64,000 nucleotides of DNA from an uncultured Rhodospirillaceae bacterium. GTDB taxonomy: Bacteria > Pseudomonadota > Alphaproteobacteria > UBA8366. This document shows, in pieces, positions 53,606 through 62,960 of this stretch; within the stretch, counting starts at the first letter, position 1; the number at the start of each line of letters is the position of its first letter. Under the pieces are notes generated by a model. The model was given only the letters and a program-made list of their open reading frames with translations. It did not search any database and was not told the origin of the DNA. Location of the stretch: the NCBI GenBank assembly GCA_913043025.1, contig CAJWLM010000006.1, positions 93,757-157,756 of the forward strand. The letters run 5' to 3'. The translations under genes and the position numbers were made by a program.

Positions 53606-54390
53606 CCATGCAGTCACGCTTTCCCTATGATGACCAATTAATTCGGAAAAGTTTTAGCCTTATTGTAATCGTGGGTGTGCTGATTTTGTCCTGTAAGACG
53701 TCATTTGCACAAAACGTCACAATGGATTTTGGGCAAGGCGGTGCGGCCGCAGGTCGAATCGTGCAACTAGTGGCTCTATTAACGGTCATTACGCTGGCGC
53801 CCTCTATCTTGGTGATGGTTACATCCTTTGTCCGCATTGTTGTAGTGCTATCACTTCTACGTACTGCTCTTGGCACCCAAGGCACACCCCCCAACACAGT
53901 CATTATTAGCCTCGCGCTGTTTATGACCTTTTTCATAATGCAACCCACACTTGAGAAAGTTTACGATGATGGAATATCACCACTTATTTCTGAAAGTATT
54001 ACTGAGGAGCAAGCATTCGAACGATCTGTAGCACCGCTGCATGCATTTATGATTAGACATGTACGCGACAAAGATTTGACACTTTTTTTGGAAATGGCAA
54101 ACGTGCCAAAAGTAGAGGAACCAAAGAATACGCCACTACGTGCGCTCATTCCTGCTTATATGATATCAGAATTACGGCGTGCCTTCGAGATTGGCTTTTT
54201 AGTATTCGTACCCTTTTTAATCATCGATATGGTTGTAGCCTCAGTGCTCATGTCCATGGGCATGATGATGCTGCCTCCGGTTATGATCTCCTTACCCTTC
54301 AAACTGATTTTCTTTGTGCTAGTTGACGGCTGGTACTTGATCACAGGAAGCCTCGTAAAAAGCTTTAATATTGGTGCGCCTATTAGTTAG
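53602..54390 (+). CDS. fliP: Flagellar export protein FliP
   Basis: A 262-residue export-gate protein with a cleavable signal peptide (FSLIVIVGVLILSCKTSFAQ). LAPSILVMVTSFVRIVVVLSLLRTALGTQGTPPNTVI and the C-terminal GMMMLPPVMISLPFKLIFFVLVDGW are diagnostic. FliP forms the core of the FliPQR pore. It is the last gene of the rightward operon. Confidence 0.96.
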   Translation: MTMQSRFPYDDQLIRKSFSLIVIVGVLILSCKTSFAQNVTMDFGQGGAAAGRIVQLVALLTVITLAPSILVMVTSFVRIVVVLSLLRTALGTQGTPPNTVIISLALFMTFFIMQPTLEKVYDDGISPLISESITEEQAFERSVAPLHAFMIRHVRDKDLTLFLEMANVPKVEEPKNTPLRALIPAYMISELRRAFEIGFLVFVPFLIIDMVVASVLMSMGMMMLPPVMISLPFKLIFFVLVDGWYLITGSLVKSFNIGAPIS

Positions 54391-54438
54391 CCTCGGCAAA
54401 CTAAGCTAATTTTTTCATGTAAGTTGTTTCACTTTTCC

Positions 54439-54456
54439 CCCTTTTAAACCAAAGGG
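54439..54456 (+). terminator. Possible terminator after fliP
   Basis: CCCTTT pairs with AAAGGG around TAAACC, between the convergent fliP and TPR genes. The following T-run is weak (AAATTTTTG, a few bases on). Confidence 0.35.
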
Positions 54457-54508
54457 TGGCATTTAAATTTTTGATTATCCGTATTCTCATTATTCACTTG
54501 ATACATGC

Positions 54509-57500
54509 TCAATCAGTTTTTTTCGGCTCCCTTTTCAACAGGCGCTTTCGGTAATTGTTTAAAAAGGCTTCAAAGTTATCAATCTCTGTGATTTTTTTGG
54601 ATATGCCTTCCATGTCACCCGTCACTGTCTGACGTGGACTGGCTATATACGAAAAAGAATCACCCAAGGGACTATTTTTCATTGCAGGACCGTATAGCTC
54701 CCGCGCCAGTTTAAGCCCTTGTTCGTCTTCATCAAGACGCATCGCTACGGCCCAATTAAGGACCCTTTGCGCTCCTTTAAGGTCGTATCGGTCTGTTGTT
54801 AAAGGCTCACCTGCTAACCGCTGCAATACCTTACCTGCCTCGCGATAATTCTTGCCTCTCCAATAGATATCTGCACGCAACTGATCAGCAGCAATACTCA
54901 CATCGCCAGCAAGAAGTGCTATTGCCTCGTCATTTTTGCCGAGCTCGAACATAGCCTTAGCACGGATCCGTCGCCTATCATCTTGATTATTTTGTGACAA
55001 CCCCGGACTAAAAGTAGCCCTGAGCGTCTGAAGAGCCTCACGTGGCTTCTGATTTATCAGGTGAACGAGCGCTAACTTAGTACCTGCTTGTGACCTCTTG
55101 ACACCTTTGAGCCTAAAGCGGATGTGATGACTTAGCAGATCAGTCGCACGATCCAAAAGATCTACATCCACCAACCTGTCGGCAAGACGTCCAATCATAA
55201 AATCCCCATCCGGCCCAGCGGGCGTAAGCTCTCGGTATTCGTCAAAAATAGCCAATGATGTGAGTGGTTGTAACTTGTCCGCTTCCCCATCTAAAAAAAG
55301 TTTCCTAAAGGTTTTTGTCATTCGCTTGGCTATATCAACAGTACGTTTATTTTTGGGGAAATAGCTCATCGCAACGCGCAAGCGCAGAAGACCCTTGCTA
55401 TACTCGCCTTTATCAAGATAGTGATTTCCAAGTGTCTCTAAGACGTTCAATTCGAGCTCGTCGCCACGCCAACGATAGCGAAGCCGCTCTAGACGCTCTA
55501 TGGCCTGATCTCTCGTCACTATTTCTTGTTTTATCCCTAAATTAATTAAGGCCAATTCGCTTCGCGCTCCGCTAAACGGATCTCCACTGTCCTTAGACTG
55601 CCGCCAAAATGCCTCTGCGCTATCTAAATCGCCATTTGCCCTTGCAAGAAGTCCCAAACTATATGTGAGCCGAGCCTGATGATCCCGACGCAGCTTCTTT
55701 TCATTCTGTTTGACCAAGTCCACCCAATCTTTTGCCGACTCTGAATTAAATGAACGAAGTGCCGCCTCAATTCGCTCTAGACCAATTATGGTTTTCAATG
55801 GCTCGGGATAAGTTCTGAGCACCGTATCACTATTGCGAAAATCAGCCGATGCCTGTTTCCATTCGCCACGCTTTGCATTCAAAAAGCCACGCCAGAGTTT
55901 GGCTTCACGAAATTTGGTTAAACGCGGATCATCAAGATCCTCTCTTGCAAGAACTAGCCGATTAGAAAGCACCCGAGATGCCCCCCGCAATGCGATAAAT
56001 TCTGTTCTCAGCGTCATTTTTGGGTTGGCTCGCTCCAGAACACGAAGAATTCCCAAAGCTTCAGGCCCAAGGCCCCTAGCAAAGTAGAAACGTGCGAGGT
56101 TCAGTCGAGCCTGCTCGCGCTGCGCATCAGGCACTTCAACTACACTCAGTAAAGCTGCCTGACGTTCAGGTATAAAATCAGCCTCTCCGCCGTTTATCCA
56201 AACCTGCGGTTCGAAAAGTCTCTCGCCAAGCAATGGATCATTCCGGGTTCTATTTTCCTCAGGAGAAATGGCTGATACAAACAAACCGCCATCAGCGGCC
56301 ACGAGTATACCCCTGCCCCGCGAATTTTCTAGGCTCAATCGATCTGACAGAGGAATAAGTGCTACTCCTTGGCTTGATGCCAACACCTGAAATTCAGGAT
56401 AGATATGCTTTTCCCCTATACCCCTTCCAGGAGCCGCCATGGGCGCAACCTTTATCGAGTCACCAATGTCAGGATCCTTAATTGTAACTATGCTGTCAGC
56501 TGCAACACCAGCAAAAAGGAGCTGAGCACCCCCTCCTTCATCAGCTGTAAACTCAAGCGGTATCGGAATGTCGGGGGTGATGGGCCAGCGACCAAAATTA
56601 AGCTCCCAATTAGTGCCGATTTGGCTCACCTTAGGGTTAATTCCTGCCTTGGTTTTGAAGCGCAACACCGTGGCTTCAGTTGCAGGAACCTGTACGATAT
56701 CACTTACAAGCGATTTACCAGCTGACCTAAGAGAATCAAGCTCGAGCGGCTTTTCGCGGTCGAAAACCACCCAAACAAAATCTCCTCGCCGAAACACCGC
56801 GGCACCGACAGGTTCTGGCCAACCAAAGACAAGACTGACAGACTTTGATGGAGGTTCATTATCAACACTACTCGCTTTGTTATTAGATTTAACCGACGAC
56901 CCTGGAAATCCTTCAGCCTTATTCCTCGCAATGAGTTTAGATTGTGTTACTTGGGCTGCTTCTTTGTCTGCCTTCGGAGACAGTGAAGGTGATGATTTGG
57001 AAGCGACTTCAATCGCTGGATCCGGTAATAATTTTGGTAGTGTTTCAACCTTTGGCGTGGGAGCCGCCCGCGGCGTTATATCAGGCACCACTTTAGCTTT
57101 TACATCAGCATTTGCGCTCGGCAAGCCTACTGAGGCAGCTTTGTCATTAGCTGCCGCAGCTATGGTAGAGTTTTGAATGATCTTACTTTTGTTCGCAGTA
57201 TTTTCTAGCGGTTTTTTGGGTCTGGCCAGTGGTTTTAAACCGGAATCCTTTTTCACGCTTTTCCTATCAACCAGTTCAGGTTTTGATAAAGCCAACCCTT
57301 TCGATTCTTCTGAATTAGGCTGCGTGGAACCCCCAGGAATATTCGCCGATTCTGTGATTTTTGTATCCGAGGGTACACTTGAACCTTTTTCTTTCTTACG
57401 TGGCTCAACACGACTAATTTTTGACGGGACGATCCGCGTAGCACTCTTTTTTGCTGGAGGTTTGGGATCATAGATATCCAATATAATACGATTACCAGCA

Positions 57501-58183
57501 CGAAAACTGCGCGATGCTCGGTTTGGGGATTTCTCAACAGAGAATTCTAGTCGCCCCGCGAGATTTAAAGCGGCGGGATTCGTTATGCCTGTTGGCAAAC
57601 GTTTTTTTAGCTTGGGTAAATCAATGATAGCCTCTTGATCAAAACTAAGCGAAACCTTTGCGGGCACAGTGCGAACACGGTAGTTAATTCTACGTTTCCA
57701 ATCGAAAACCAAGCGTGTAAACCCTGTGTTGCTGCCTACCCTAACGTTAACACTAGGTCGCGCCTCAGGTTTAGAAACGGCCAGCCTCTTCGCCTCGACG
57801 TCATTCACTCCTAAACGTCTCAGGTCTAGGATAATTGAATTGCCCCGGGGGTATGTTCGAAGCTGAAATTTACCTCTCAAACCGAACCTCGCCACCCGTC
57901 CTTGGCCGGAGACTGCACCTTCAACAAGGTAATCTTTAAGCGTTATTAGTAACTGTTTTAGATCAGAATTGAACTGGCGTTCAAAACTAACAATTAAGTC
58001 GCTACCTTTTATCACCGCCTGATATTTAACCGGCAGTGGCCAATCGAAAACAATTCTTCCGAAACTTTCGCGCGCCCACCCTTGAACTGCTACTTTCTCC
58101 TGGGCTGACAACGGAGCGATCAATGTTGTTCCATAGATAGCCGCTGCATATACCACAACCCTACAAATGAGTGTGAGCCTCAT
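54509..58183 (-). CDS. Large secreted TPR protein of the flagellar/motor operon
   Basis: A 1224-residue protein with a signal peptide (LICRVVVYAAAIYGTTLIAP, cleavage near LSAQ). Residues about 30-240 contain two AMIN-like beta units (SFGRIVFDWPLPVKYQAV and TGFTRLVFDWKRRINYRV). About 240-460 is a Lys/Ser/Pro-rich disordered linker, followed by a third beta unit (SLVFGWPEPVGAAVF). From about 690 to the end is an alpha-solenoid of TPR-like repeats (ARFYFARGLGPEALGILRVL, FELGKNDEAIALLAG). AMIN units usually bind peptidoglycan. The ATG overlaps the MotB-like stop (ATGA), so a periplasmic stator or basal-body scaffold role is a reasonable inference. Confidence 0.8.
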   Translation of the reverse strand: MRLTLICRVVVYAAAIYGTTLIAPLSAQEKVAVQGWARESFGRIVFDWPLPVKYQAVIKGSDLIVSFERQFNSDLKQLLITLKDYLVEGAVSGQGRVARFGLRGKFQLRTYPRGNSIILDLRRLGVNDVEAKRLAVSKPEARPSVNVRVGSNTGFTRLVFDWKRRINYRVRTVPAKVSLSFDQEAIIDLPKLKKRLPTGITNPAALNLAGRLEFSVEKSPNRASRSFRAGNRIILDIYDPKPPAKKSATRIVPSKISRVEPRKKEKGSSVPSDTKITESANIPGGSTQPNSEESKGLALSKPELVDRKSVKKDSGLKPLARPKKPLENTANKSKIIQNSTIAAAANDKAASVGLPSANADVKAKVVPDITPRAAPTPKVETLPKLLPDPAIEVASKSSPSLSPKADKEAAQVTQSKLIARNKAEGFPGSSVKSNNKASSVDNEPPSKSVSLVFGWPEPVGAAVFRRGDFVWVVFDREKPLELDSLRSAGKSLVSDIVQVPATEATVLRFKTKAGINPKVSQIGTNWELNFGRWPITPDIPIPLEFTADEGGGAQLLFAGVAADSIVTIKDPDIGDSIKVAPMAAPGRGIGEKHIYPEFQVLASSQGVALIPLSDRLSLENSRGRGILVAADGGLFVSAISPEENRTRNDPLLGERLFEPQVWINGGEADFIPERQAALLSVVEVPDAQREQARLNLARFYFARGLGPEALGILRVLERANPKMTLRTEFIALRGASRVLSNRLVLAREDLDDPRLTKFREAKLWRGFLNAKRGEWKQASADFRNSDTVLRTYPEPLKTIIGLERIEAALRSFNSESAKDWVDLVKQNEKKLRRDHQARLTYSLGLLARANGDLDSAEAFWRQSKDSGDPFSGARSELALINLGIKQEIVTRDQAIERLERLRYRWRGDELELNVLETLGNHYLDKGEYSKGLLRLRVAMSYFPKNKRTVDIAKRMTKTFRKLFLDGEADKLQPLTSLAIFDEYRELTPAGPDGDFMIGRLADRLVDVDLLDRATDLLSHHIRFRLKGVKRSQAGTKLALVHLINQKPREALQTLRATFSPGLSQNNQDDRRRIRAKAMFELGKNDEAIALLAGDVSIAADQLRADIYWRGKNYREAGKVLQRLAGEPLTTDRYDLKGAQRVLNWAVAMRLDEDEQGLKLARELYGPAMKNSPLGDSFSYIASPRQTVTGDMEGISKKITEIDNFEAFLNNYRKRLLKREPKKTD

Positions 58184-58902
58184 CTAAAATCGCCTTTTTC
58201 GGGATGGATTATTATATCAACACGTCTCGCCAACTTATCTCGCCAACCAGAGGAGAAACGTTCAACAAGTAACTGAGAATGCGACGCACCATGCCCTAAC
58301 ACTACAAGTCTTTTGTTATAACCACTTTTTTCAAGTTCAGTTGAAACTGCCAATGCTCGGGCCAATGACAGCTTCCAATCAGACGCTAAAATCTCATTAT
58401 GATCTCCCTTCGTTGCAGTGTGCCCCTCAAGATCAATTCGATTTCCAAGTGCCGAAATCACCCCGCCCAGGTTGAATAGTATTTTCTTAGCTTGGCTGGA
58501 CAAATCAGCTTCTCCAGCCTTAAAAAGAGCTTCATCGGGTAACGACACAATCAAGGAATTTTGCAACTGGTAAACACCTGTTGTTTTCAATATTGGATCT
58601 GCCTTGAATGTCTCCTCTAATACTTCACCGAGATAACTAAGTGGCAATGCAGCTACACGCTCTCTTGAAGGTGGTGCAGTATTCCTGCCTGTAATTGGCT
58701 TCTCCTTTTCAAAAATGGTATTGGATAAAGCCAGCCCAGGGACTAATTCTTGCCATTTTTCTGATTGTAATGTTGACATGGAAAACAGCAGGACAAAAAA
58801 AGTTGTCAATATTGCAGTGAGGTCTCCGAAACTTAATAGCCATGAAGGAACCGCACCTTTTTCTTTTTTGCCGTGAACCTCAAAGTTGTTGAAGTTAACC
58901 AT
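58180..58902 (-). CDS. motB: MotB-like flagellar stator protein (OmpA-family)
   Basis: A 240-residue protein with one TM segment and a periplasmic OmpA-type peptidoglycan-binding domain. The TM reads PSWLLSFGDLTAILTTFFVLLF and keeps the ion-binding Asp (Asp27) of MotB/PomB. The OmpA core is RIDLEGHTATKGDHNE..DWKLSLARALAVSTELEKSG. It should form the stator with a MotA protein, which is not in this window. It directly abuts the second OmpA-like gene (58903) and is followed by the TPR gene. Confidence 0.82.
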   Translation of the reverse strand: MVNFNNFEVHGKKEKGAVPSWLLSFGDLTAILTTFFVLLFSMSTLQSEKWQELVPGLALSNTIFEKEKPITGRNTAPPSRERVAALPLSYLGEVLEETFKADPILKTTGVYQLQNSLIVSLPDEALFKAGEADLSSQAKKILFNLGGVISALGNRIDLEGHTATKGDHNEILASDWKLSLARALAVSTELEKSGYNKRLVVLGHGASHSQLLVERFSSGWRDKLARRVDIIIHPEKGDFR

Positions 58903-59583
58903 CTACTGCACCAGTCGTTGTAATTTGTATTTCAGCTGACCGATGCCATTTATTCCAAATTTTACTATTACCGAATTTTCTTTGCCTTTATATAATCCTA
59001 CCGAAACTCTAGATGCCGGAGCACCAAAATCTATAATTCTCTGAGCTAGCACCTCCGCACGCTTGATGGCTAATTCTGTGCCATGCTGCATTCGTGTGCT
59101 GGATTCGTCCCCAAAGCTAAAGATTAATTGAATGTAGCTCGCAAATCCTGGCGTCTCAACACCCAACGCACCTGCCGTCCGACTAAGCAAGTCGTGACGG
59201 TCGCTCCTTAGTTGTGCCTCACCGCCAAGAAAAAGTTCATTTGCTGAAAGAATGATCTGTACGTCGTTCGGCATACGCGAAGTTATGAGATTTTCTTTTT
59301 CTACAAAGCTCACCCACAAATGTGTAATTTTCGACAGAAATACATCTGGTGAAAGCACATCCCCAAAGACGGGTAAAGTAGACAGACCAGGACCATCAGA
59401 ATAATCTTTCGCTTGGAAGGTCTCTGCGAGTGAAATCAACACACCCCTGACTTTACTCTCTTCTAATTTTGCCGTGGCATTGAGAAGTATAAAAAAAGCT
59501 AGCAGCAACAGAAAAAGGCATATCAACAAGTAAGGGGCCTTGTCTTTTGGAAGAGGTAATTTCTGTTCGTAATCTCGATTCAT
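58903..59583 (-). CDS. Second MotB/OmpA-like membrane protein lacking the stator Asp
   Basis: A 226-residue protein with the same layout as its neighbour: basic N-terminus, one TM (APYLLICLFLLLLAFFILLN) and a periplasmic OmpA-like domain (ANELFLGGEAQLRSD, then TELAIKRAEVLAQRIIDFGAP). The TM has no Asp, so it cannot conduct ions as MotB does. It may pair with the MotB-like protein or act as a wall anchor. The stop codon directly abuts the next ATG. Confidence 0.75.
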   Translation of the reverse strand: MNRDYEQKLPLPKDKAPYLLICLFLLLLAFFILLNATAKLEESKVRGVLISLAETFQAKDYSDGPGLSTLPVFGDVLSPDVFLSKITHLWVSFVEKENLITSRMPNDVQIILSANELFLGGEAQLRSDRHDLLSRTAGALGVETPGFASYIQLIFSFGDESSTRMQHGTELAIKRAEVLAQRIIDFGAPASRVSVGLYKGKENSVIVKFGINGIGQLKYKLQRLVQ

Positions 59584-59628
59584 CTAAAAACCATGGCTCC
59601 GTAATGCAAAAAACAATCTGACATAAAG

Positions 59629-60015
59629 TTAAAAATCACCCACTAATTTTACTAATTTGCATTTTAATTCTGCCACATTGAAGGGTGTTTGAATGTTGGT
59701 GCAAAATCTAGCAACTGAAGGATCAGTGTTTTCAAGTTTTTTGCCTTGGCCAGTCATCAGAAAAAAGGGGGTGTCTTTCAATTTACGGTCCGTAAAAATT
59801 TGATTAATCATATCCAGTCCTCCCATGTTAAACAGGTTATCATCTGCTATAACCAAGCCGTATTTCTTACGATGTAGCATTTCCATCGCCATTTTACCGC
59901 CAAGGGATTGATCAACATTCTTAAGACCCAGCTGCTTAAGTAAATTACGAACAATCTGGAGCATTTCCAAATGATCATCGATAATTAAGATGGGCATATT
60001 CAGATCAACATTCAA
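59629..60015 (-). CDS. CheY-like single-domain response regulator
   Basis: A 128-residue receiver domain with no output domain. The acidic pair is LIIDDHLEM (Asp13, Asp14), the phospho-acceptor is Asp58 (VIADDNLFNMGGLD) and Thr88 lies in FLMTGQG. The conserved Lys before Pro-Phe is Thr here (NIQTPFN), so signalling may be altered. The start is TTG at 60015, with AGGAGG 10 bases upstream; an ATG six codons in is too far from it. Position in the fliL-fliM-to-motB operon suggests a motility role. Confidence 0.85.
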   Translation of the reverse strand: MNVDLNMPILIIDDHLEMLQIVRNLLKQLGLKNVDQSLGGKMAMEMLHRKKYGLVIADDNLFNMGGLDMINQIFTDRKLKDTPFFLMTGQGKKLENTDPSVARFCTNIQTPFNVAELKCKLVKLVGDF

Positions 60016-60109
60016 CTTCGCCGCGCCTCCTGAAGATTACAAAATTCTACCTCAAACCGCCCTGAACCCTACCTACGATCCCTCGAGCGTAATTTCGGCC
60101 AACTCTCCA

Positions 60110-60787
60110 TCATTTTGGCAAAGAAAATGGTTTCTTTTGCTCAGCTAGCTCGCGCGTTACAACACGGGCTTTCTTAACTTCCATAGCTGAAATGATCATT
60201 GCCACCTTCCGAACACTCATTTTGGCAACAACTCCCATCAAAACAGTCATATCAAGTTCATTAAAAATTCGCGCAGCATCTTTTGGTTTCATGCTCTCAT
60301 AAATTTTTACCAAATTCCGTAACCGAGCTTTTTCTTTCTCATCGGCCGCACCCAACAATGATTTAATATCCTGACGTATCTTTTTTAATTCGCCCTGCTT
60401 GGTGACTAATTTCAATTCTGCAGCTTGCAACAAACCCTCTCGACGCGTTATTTGCCGTTCCCGACGATCCAATGTCTTGCGACGTTGAGACAATTCTTGA
60501 AGTATCAAAATTTCGGAACGACTGAACTCTAAGGGGTCGATATTTTCTTCCTGACCTTTTTCGCCAGGCTGATTTGGTACAGGCGATTCTTCCCCTTTTT
60601 TTGTCTTTTTCTCACCTGATTTTTTTACCTGTGGGTCGAGCTGCGTCGTCTCTTGCGCTAGCGCTGTTTGCACTTCAATACCCCCCTCAATATCACCGAA
60701 CTCAACCCAAATGGAGCCTGCTTTTAAAGTCAGAATTAAAGTGGCAACAAAAATAAATACCGGCAACAAACGAACACGACTAAGCAT
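60110..60787 (-). CDS. MotE-like flagellar protein (MgtE-N-like domain)
   Basis: A 225-residue protein with an N-terminal TM or signal anchor (LLPVFIFVATLILTLKAG), a Lys/Glu-rich linker, a coiled coil (about 85-145, RRKTLDRRERQITRREGLL), and a C-terminal helical unit of the MgtE-N kind (YESMKPKDAARIFNELDMTVLMGVVAKM). This is the layout of alphaproteobacterial MotE, a periplasmic chaperone for the motor protein MotC in Sinorhizobium. The ATG has GAGGTGA upstream. It sits after the DUF6468-like gene. Confidence 0.85.
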   Translation of the reverse strand: MLSRVRLLPVFIFVATLILTLKAGSIWVEFGDIEGGIEVQTALAQETTQLDPQVKKSGEKKTKKGEESPVPNQPGEKGQEENIDPLEFSRSEILILQELSQRRKTLDRRERQITRREGLLQAAELKLVTKQGELKKIRQDIKSLLGAADEKEKARLRNLVKIYESMKPKDAARIFNELDMTVLMGVVAKMSVRKVAMIISAMEVKKARVVTRELAEQKKPFSLPK

Positions 60788-60791
60788 TTTT

Positions 60792-61292
60792 TCACCTCAT
60801 GCCTTCAAGAGCTTTAAGAAGGTCTGATTTTTTTTCCTGGCGCTTGCTCTCGGGGTCGATACCGTCATCCTGTTTTACGTTAAGCTCCGAAACACTCTCG
60901 TCATCTACAGCAGCGGCCAAAGGCTTATCTTGTGATCTGCCATAACTCTTTAATTGAGATCGGCGACCAGTATTAATTGCGGACTCTAACCTGTCAGCCA
61001 TTTCATTGGCTCGCTCTACCATAAATGATAATTCATCGCGCAACGTAACTGCTTTCACTACCTTTTCTTCCAATACCTCCACCGTTTCACTAGCCTTACT
61101 TTTGAGCCGCAAGATACTATCTTCAGCGCGCTCCGTGGATGCAGCGAATGTCGTCAGCAATTTCTCCAACTCAAACTTATCGTTTCTTAAATCACTGAGC
61201 TTCTCATTCAGGCGCCAAGCGTAATAAATCATCATTGCCAACATACCGACAAGCAACAACTCAAATAGGATGGAGATTTCGGGAAACATCAA
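60792..61292 (-). CDS. DUF6468-like flagellar-locus membrane protein
   Basis: A 166-residue protein with one N-terminal TM (ISILFELLLVGMLAMMIYYAW) and a long coiled coil (LNEKLSDLRNDKFELEKLL through about residue 115), then a charged tail ending KKSDLLKALEGMR. I recall this as the DUF6468 group found between fliM and motE in alphaproteobacteria; its function is unknown. It starts immediately after the fliM stop. Confidence 0.72.
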   Translation of the reverse strand: MMFPEISILFELLLVGMLAMMIYYAWRLNEKLSDLRNDKFELEKLLTTFAASTERAEDSILRLKSKASETVEVLEEKVVKAVTLRDELSFMVERANEMADRLESAINTGRRSQLKSYGRSQDKPLAAAVDDESVSELNVKQDDGIDPESKRQEKKSDLLKALEGMR

Positions 61293-62366
61293 TTACGTCT
61301 CCATATCAGTTTCAACACGAACCGCGATATTGCCATCTCTTTGTCCCATTGACGCATGGAACATCAGCAATTCACCACAATGTAGGGAAATCAAAGATTC
61401 TGGCGTCGCCTGCAATTGAAGTCGCGAACCTACCCGCCAGTTAACAACATCGTTGAGTGTGACAGTTACCTCGTCGAGAACCGCTTGCAACCCAACTTCG
61501 GTATACCAGACTTCAGTTGCCAGATGATTTTCCCATATGGGATCACGACCAAACTTTTCACCCATGAACATTTGCAGCAAAAGCTCGCGCACTGGCTCTA
61601 TCGTCGCATACGGCAGTAATAGCTCGAGATGCCCCCCACGGTCCTCCATATCAATGCGAAGTTTTGTTACAATAGCTGCATCAGTAGGTCTCGCAATCGT
61701 AGCAAAACGAGGATTTGTCTCAAGCCTGTCGAATTGAAAAGCAACTGAGCTGAGCGGATCAAAAGCCGCTGATAAATCAGTAAGGACGACCGCAAGCATG
61801 CGCTCTACTAGGTTACGCTCGATAGTGGTGTAGGGCCGCCCCTCGATCCGCATAGCTGCGGTACCCCGGCGCCCGCCCAGCAGCACATCAACAATCGAGT
61901 AAATTAGCGTACTATCAACCGTAATGAGACCAAAGTTATCCCACTCCTCCGCCTTGAAAACACCAAGCATAGCAGGGAGAGGCAATGAGTTGAGATACTC
62001 ACCAAAGCGGATCGATGTGATGCTATCGAGGCTCACCTCTACATTATCCGAGGTGAAATTGCGCAAACTTGTGGACATCATTCGCACCAAACGGTCAAAA
62101 ACCACCTCAAGCATGGGGAGCCGTTCATACGACACCATCCCACTGTCGATGATGGCCTTAATCCCCGTTTTTTGAATTGCGCTGTCGCTGCCCTCATTGA
62201 TTCCAAGGAGACTATCTATTTCATCTTGATTAAGAACTCGCGACGCAGCGTCAGGGCCATCGCTATTCCCGCTTGGCTCCTCTTTCTCTTCGCCGCCTTT
62301 TTCTTGCGCCGAAGCATCTATTTCTTGCTCGACTTCTGTCTCCAGATTTTCGTCTTCATCAGCCAT
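61293..62366 (-). CDS. fliM: Flagellar motor switch protein FliM
   Basis: 357 residues. VLNQDEIDSLLG is the N-terminal CheY-binding motif, here after an acidic leader of about 45 residues, longer than usual. The middle domain (SYERLPMLEVVFDRLVRMMSTSLR) and the C-terminal SpoA domain (LNDVVNWRVGSRLQLQATPESLISLHCGE) are normal. FliM is in the C-ring and receives the CheY signal. No fliN or fliG follows directly in this window, so the switch is split between loci. Confidence 0.95.
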   Translation of the reverse strand: MADEDENLETEVEQEIDASAQEKGGEEKEEPSGNSDGPDAASRVLNQDEIDSLLGINEGSDSAIQKTGIKAIIDSGMVSYERLPMLEVVFDRLVRMMSTSLRNFTSDNVEVSLDSITSIRFGEYLNSLPLPAMLGVFKAEEWDNFGLITVDSTLIYSIVDVLLGGRRGTAAMRIEGRPYTTIERNLVERMLAVVLTDLSAAFDPLSSVAFQFDRLETNPRFATIARPTDAAIVTKLRIDMEDRGGHLELLLPYATIEPVRELLLQMFMGEKFGRDPIWENHLATEVWYTEVGLQAVLDEVTVTLNDVVNWRVGSRLQLQATPESLISLHCGELLMFHASMGQRDGNIAVRVETDMET

Positions 62367-62453
62367 GCCATCGACCCTTCAGTTTTCCGGCCTTTCCCCA
62401 ACAATAACAGCCAAAGCTCATCCACCACTTTCAAGCATGTAGAAAGCACGCCG

Positions 62454-62960
62454 TCACTGAACTAGCATTTCCTTAAATAAAACATCTTTAATTTTTACTG
62501 GGTGTGCAGCAGCATTCACTCGTGCAAGCAACTCCTCCTTAACCCTGTACAGACCATGTGAGCCTTGCAATTCCTCGATCCGAAGCTCGCGCAGAAACAC
62601 CTGAAAGTTATCTACGATCCGCGGCATAACTTGCTCTATTCGCGTTTGATCGCTAGCTTTTTGCAACTCCAGGTTAATTCGCATTTTGAGGAAGCTTTGT
62701 TTGCGTCCTGGACCAGCACTAAGTGTCACGACCATTTCGTCTAGTTCCAAATAACTTCCGGGCTCGTCCGCTTCGGCAGGATCAGTCGCAATTTCTGTCT
62801 TCTCAGCCTCCTCGCTTGAAGCAGAACTAAACATACCAGAAAAATATGCGCCGGCTCCGCCACCTATTAACAGCACCAAAGGAACCACCACAAAAAGAAT
62901 GATTTTTTTTCCGCCTTTTTTGCCTTCAGCGCCATCAGCTAAATCGTCATCTTCGGCCAT
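62454..62960 (-). CDS. fliL: Flagellar basal body-associated protein FliL
   Basis: A 168-residue single-TM protein (IILFVVVPLVLLIGGGAGAYF, about 19-41) with a periplasmic domain carrying YLELDEMVVTLSAGPGRKQSFLKMRINLEL and the IVDNFQVFLRELRIEELQGSHGL end typical of FliL. FliL supports stator function. It is the first gene of the leftward fliL-fliM operon, 87 bp ahead of fliM. Confidence 0.93.
   Translation of the reverse strand: MAEDDDLADGAEGKKGGKKIILFVVVPLVLLIGGGAGAYFSGMFSSASSEEAEKTEIATDPAEADEPGSYLELDEMVVTLSAGPGRKQSFLKMRINLELQKASDQTRIEQVMPRIVDNFQVFLRELRIEELQGSHGLYRVKEELLARVNAAAHPVKIKDVLFKEMLVQ

Noticed and set aside
56568-57176. 202-aa plus-strand ORF
   Set aside because: Antisense to the low-complexity linker of the large TPR protein.
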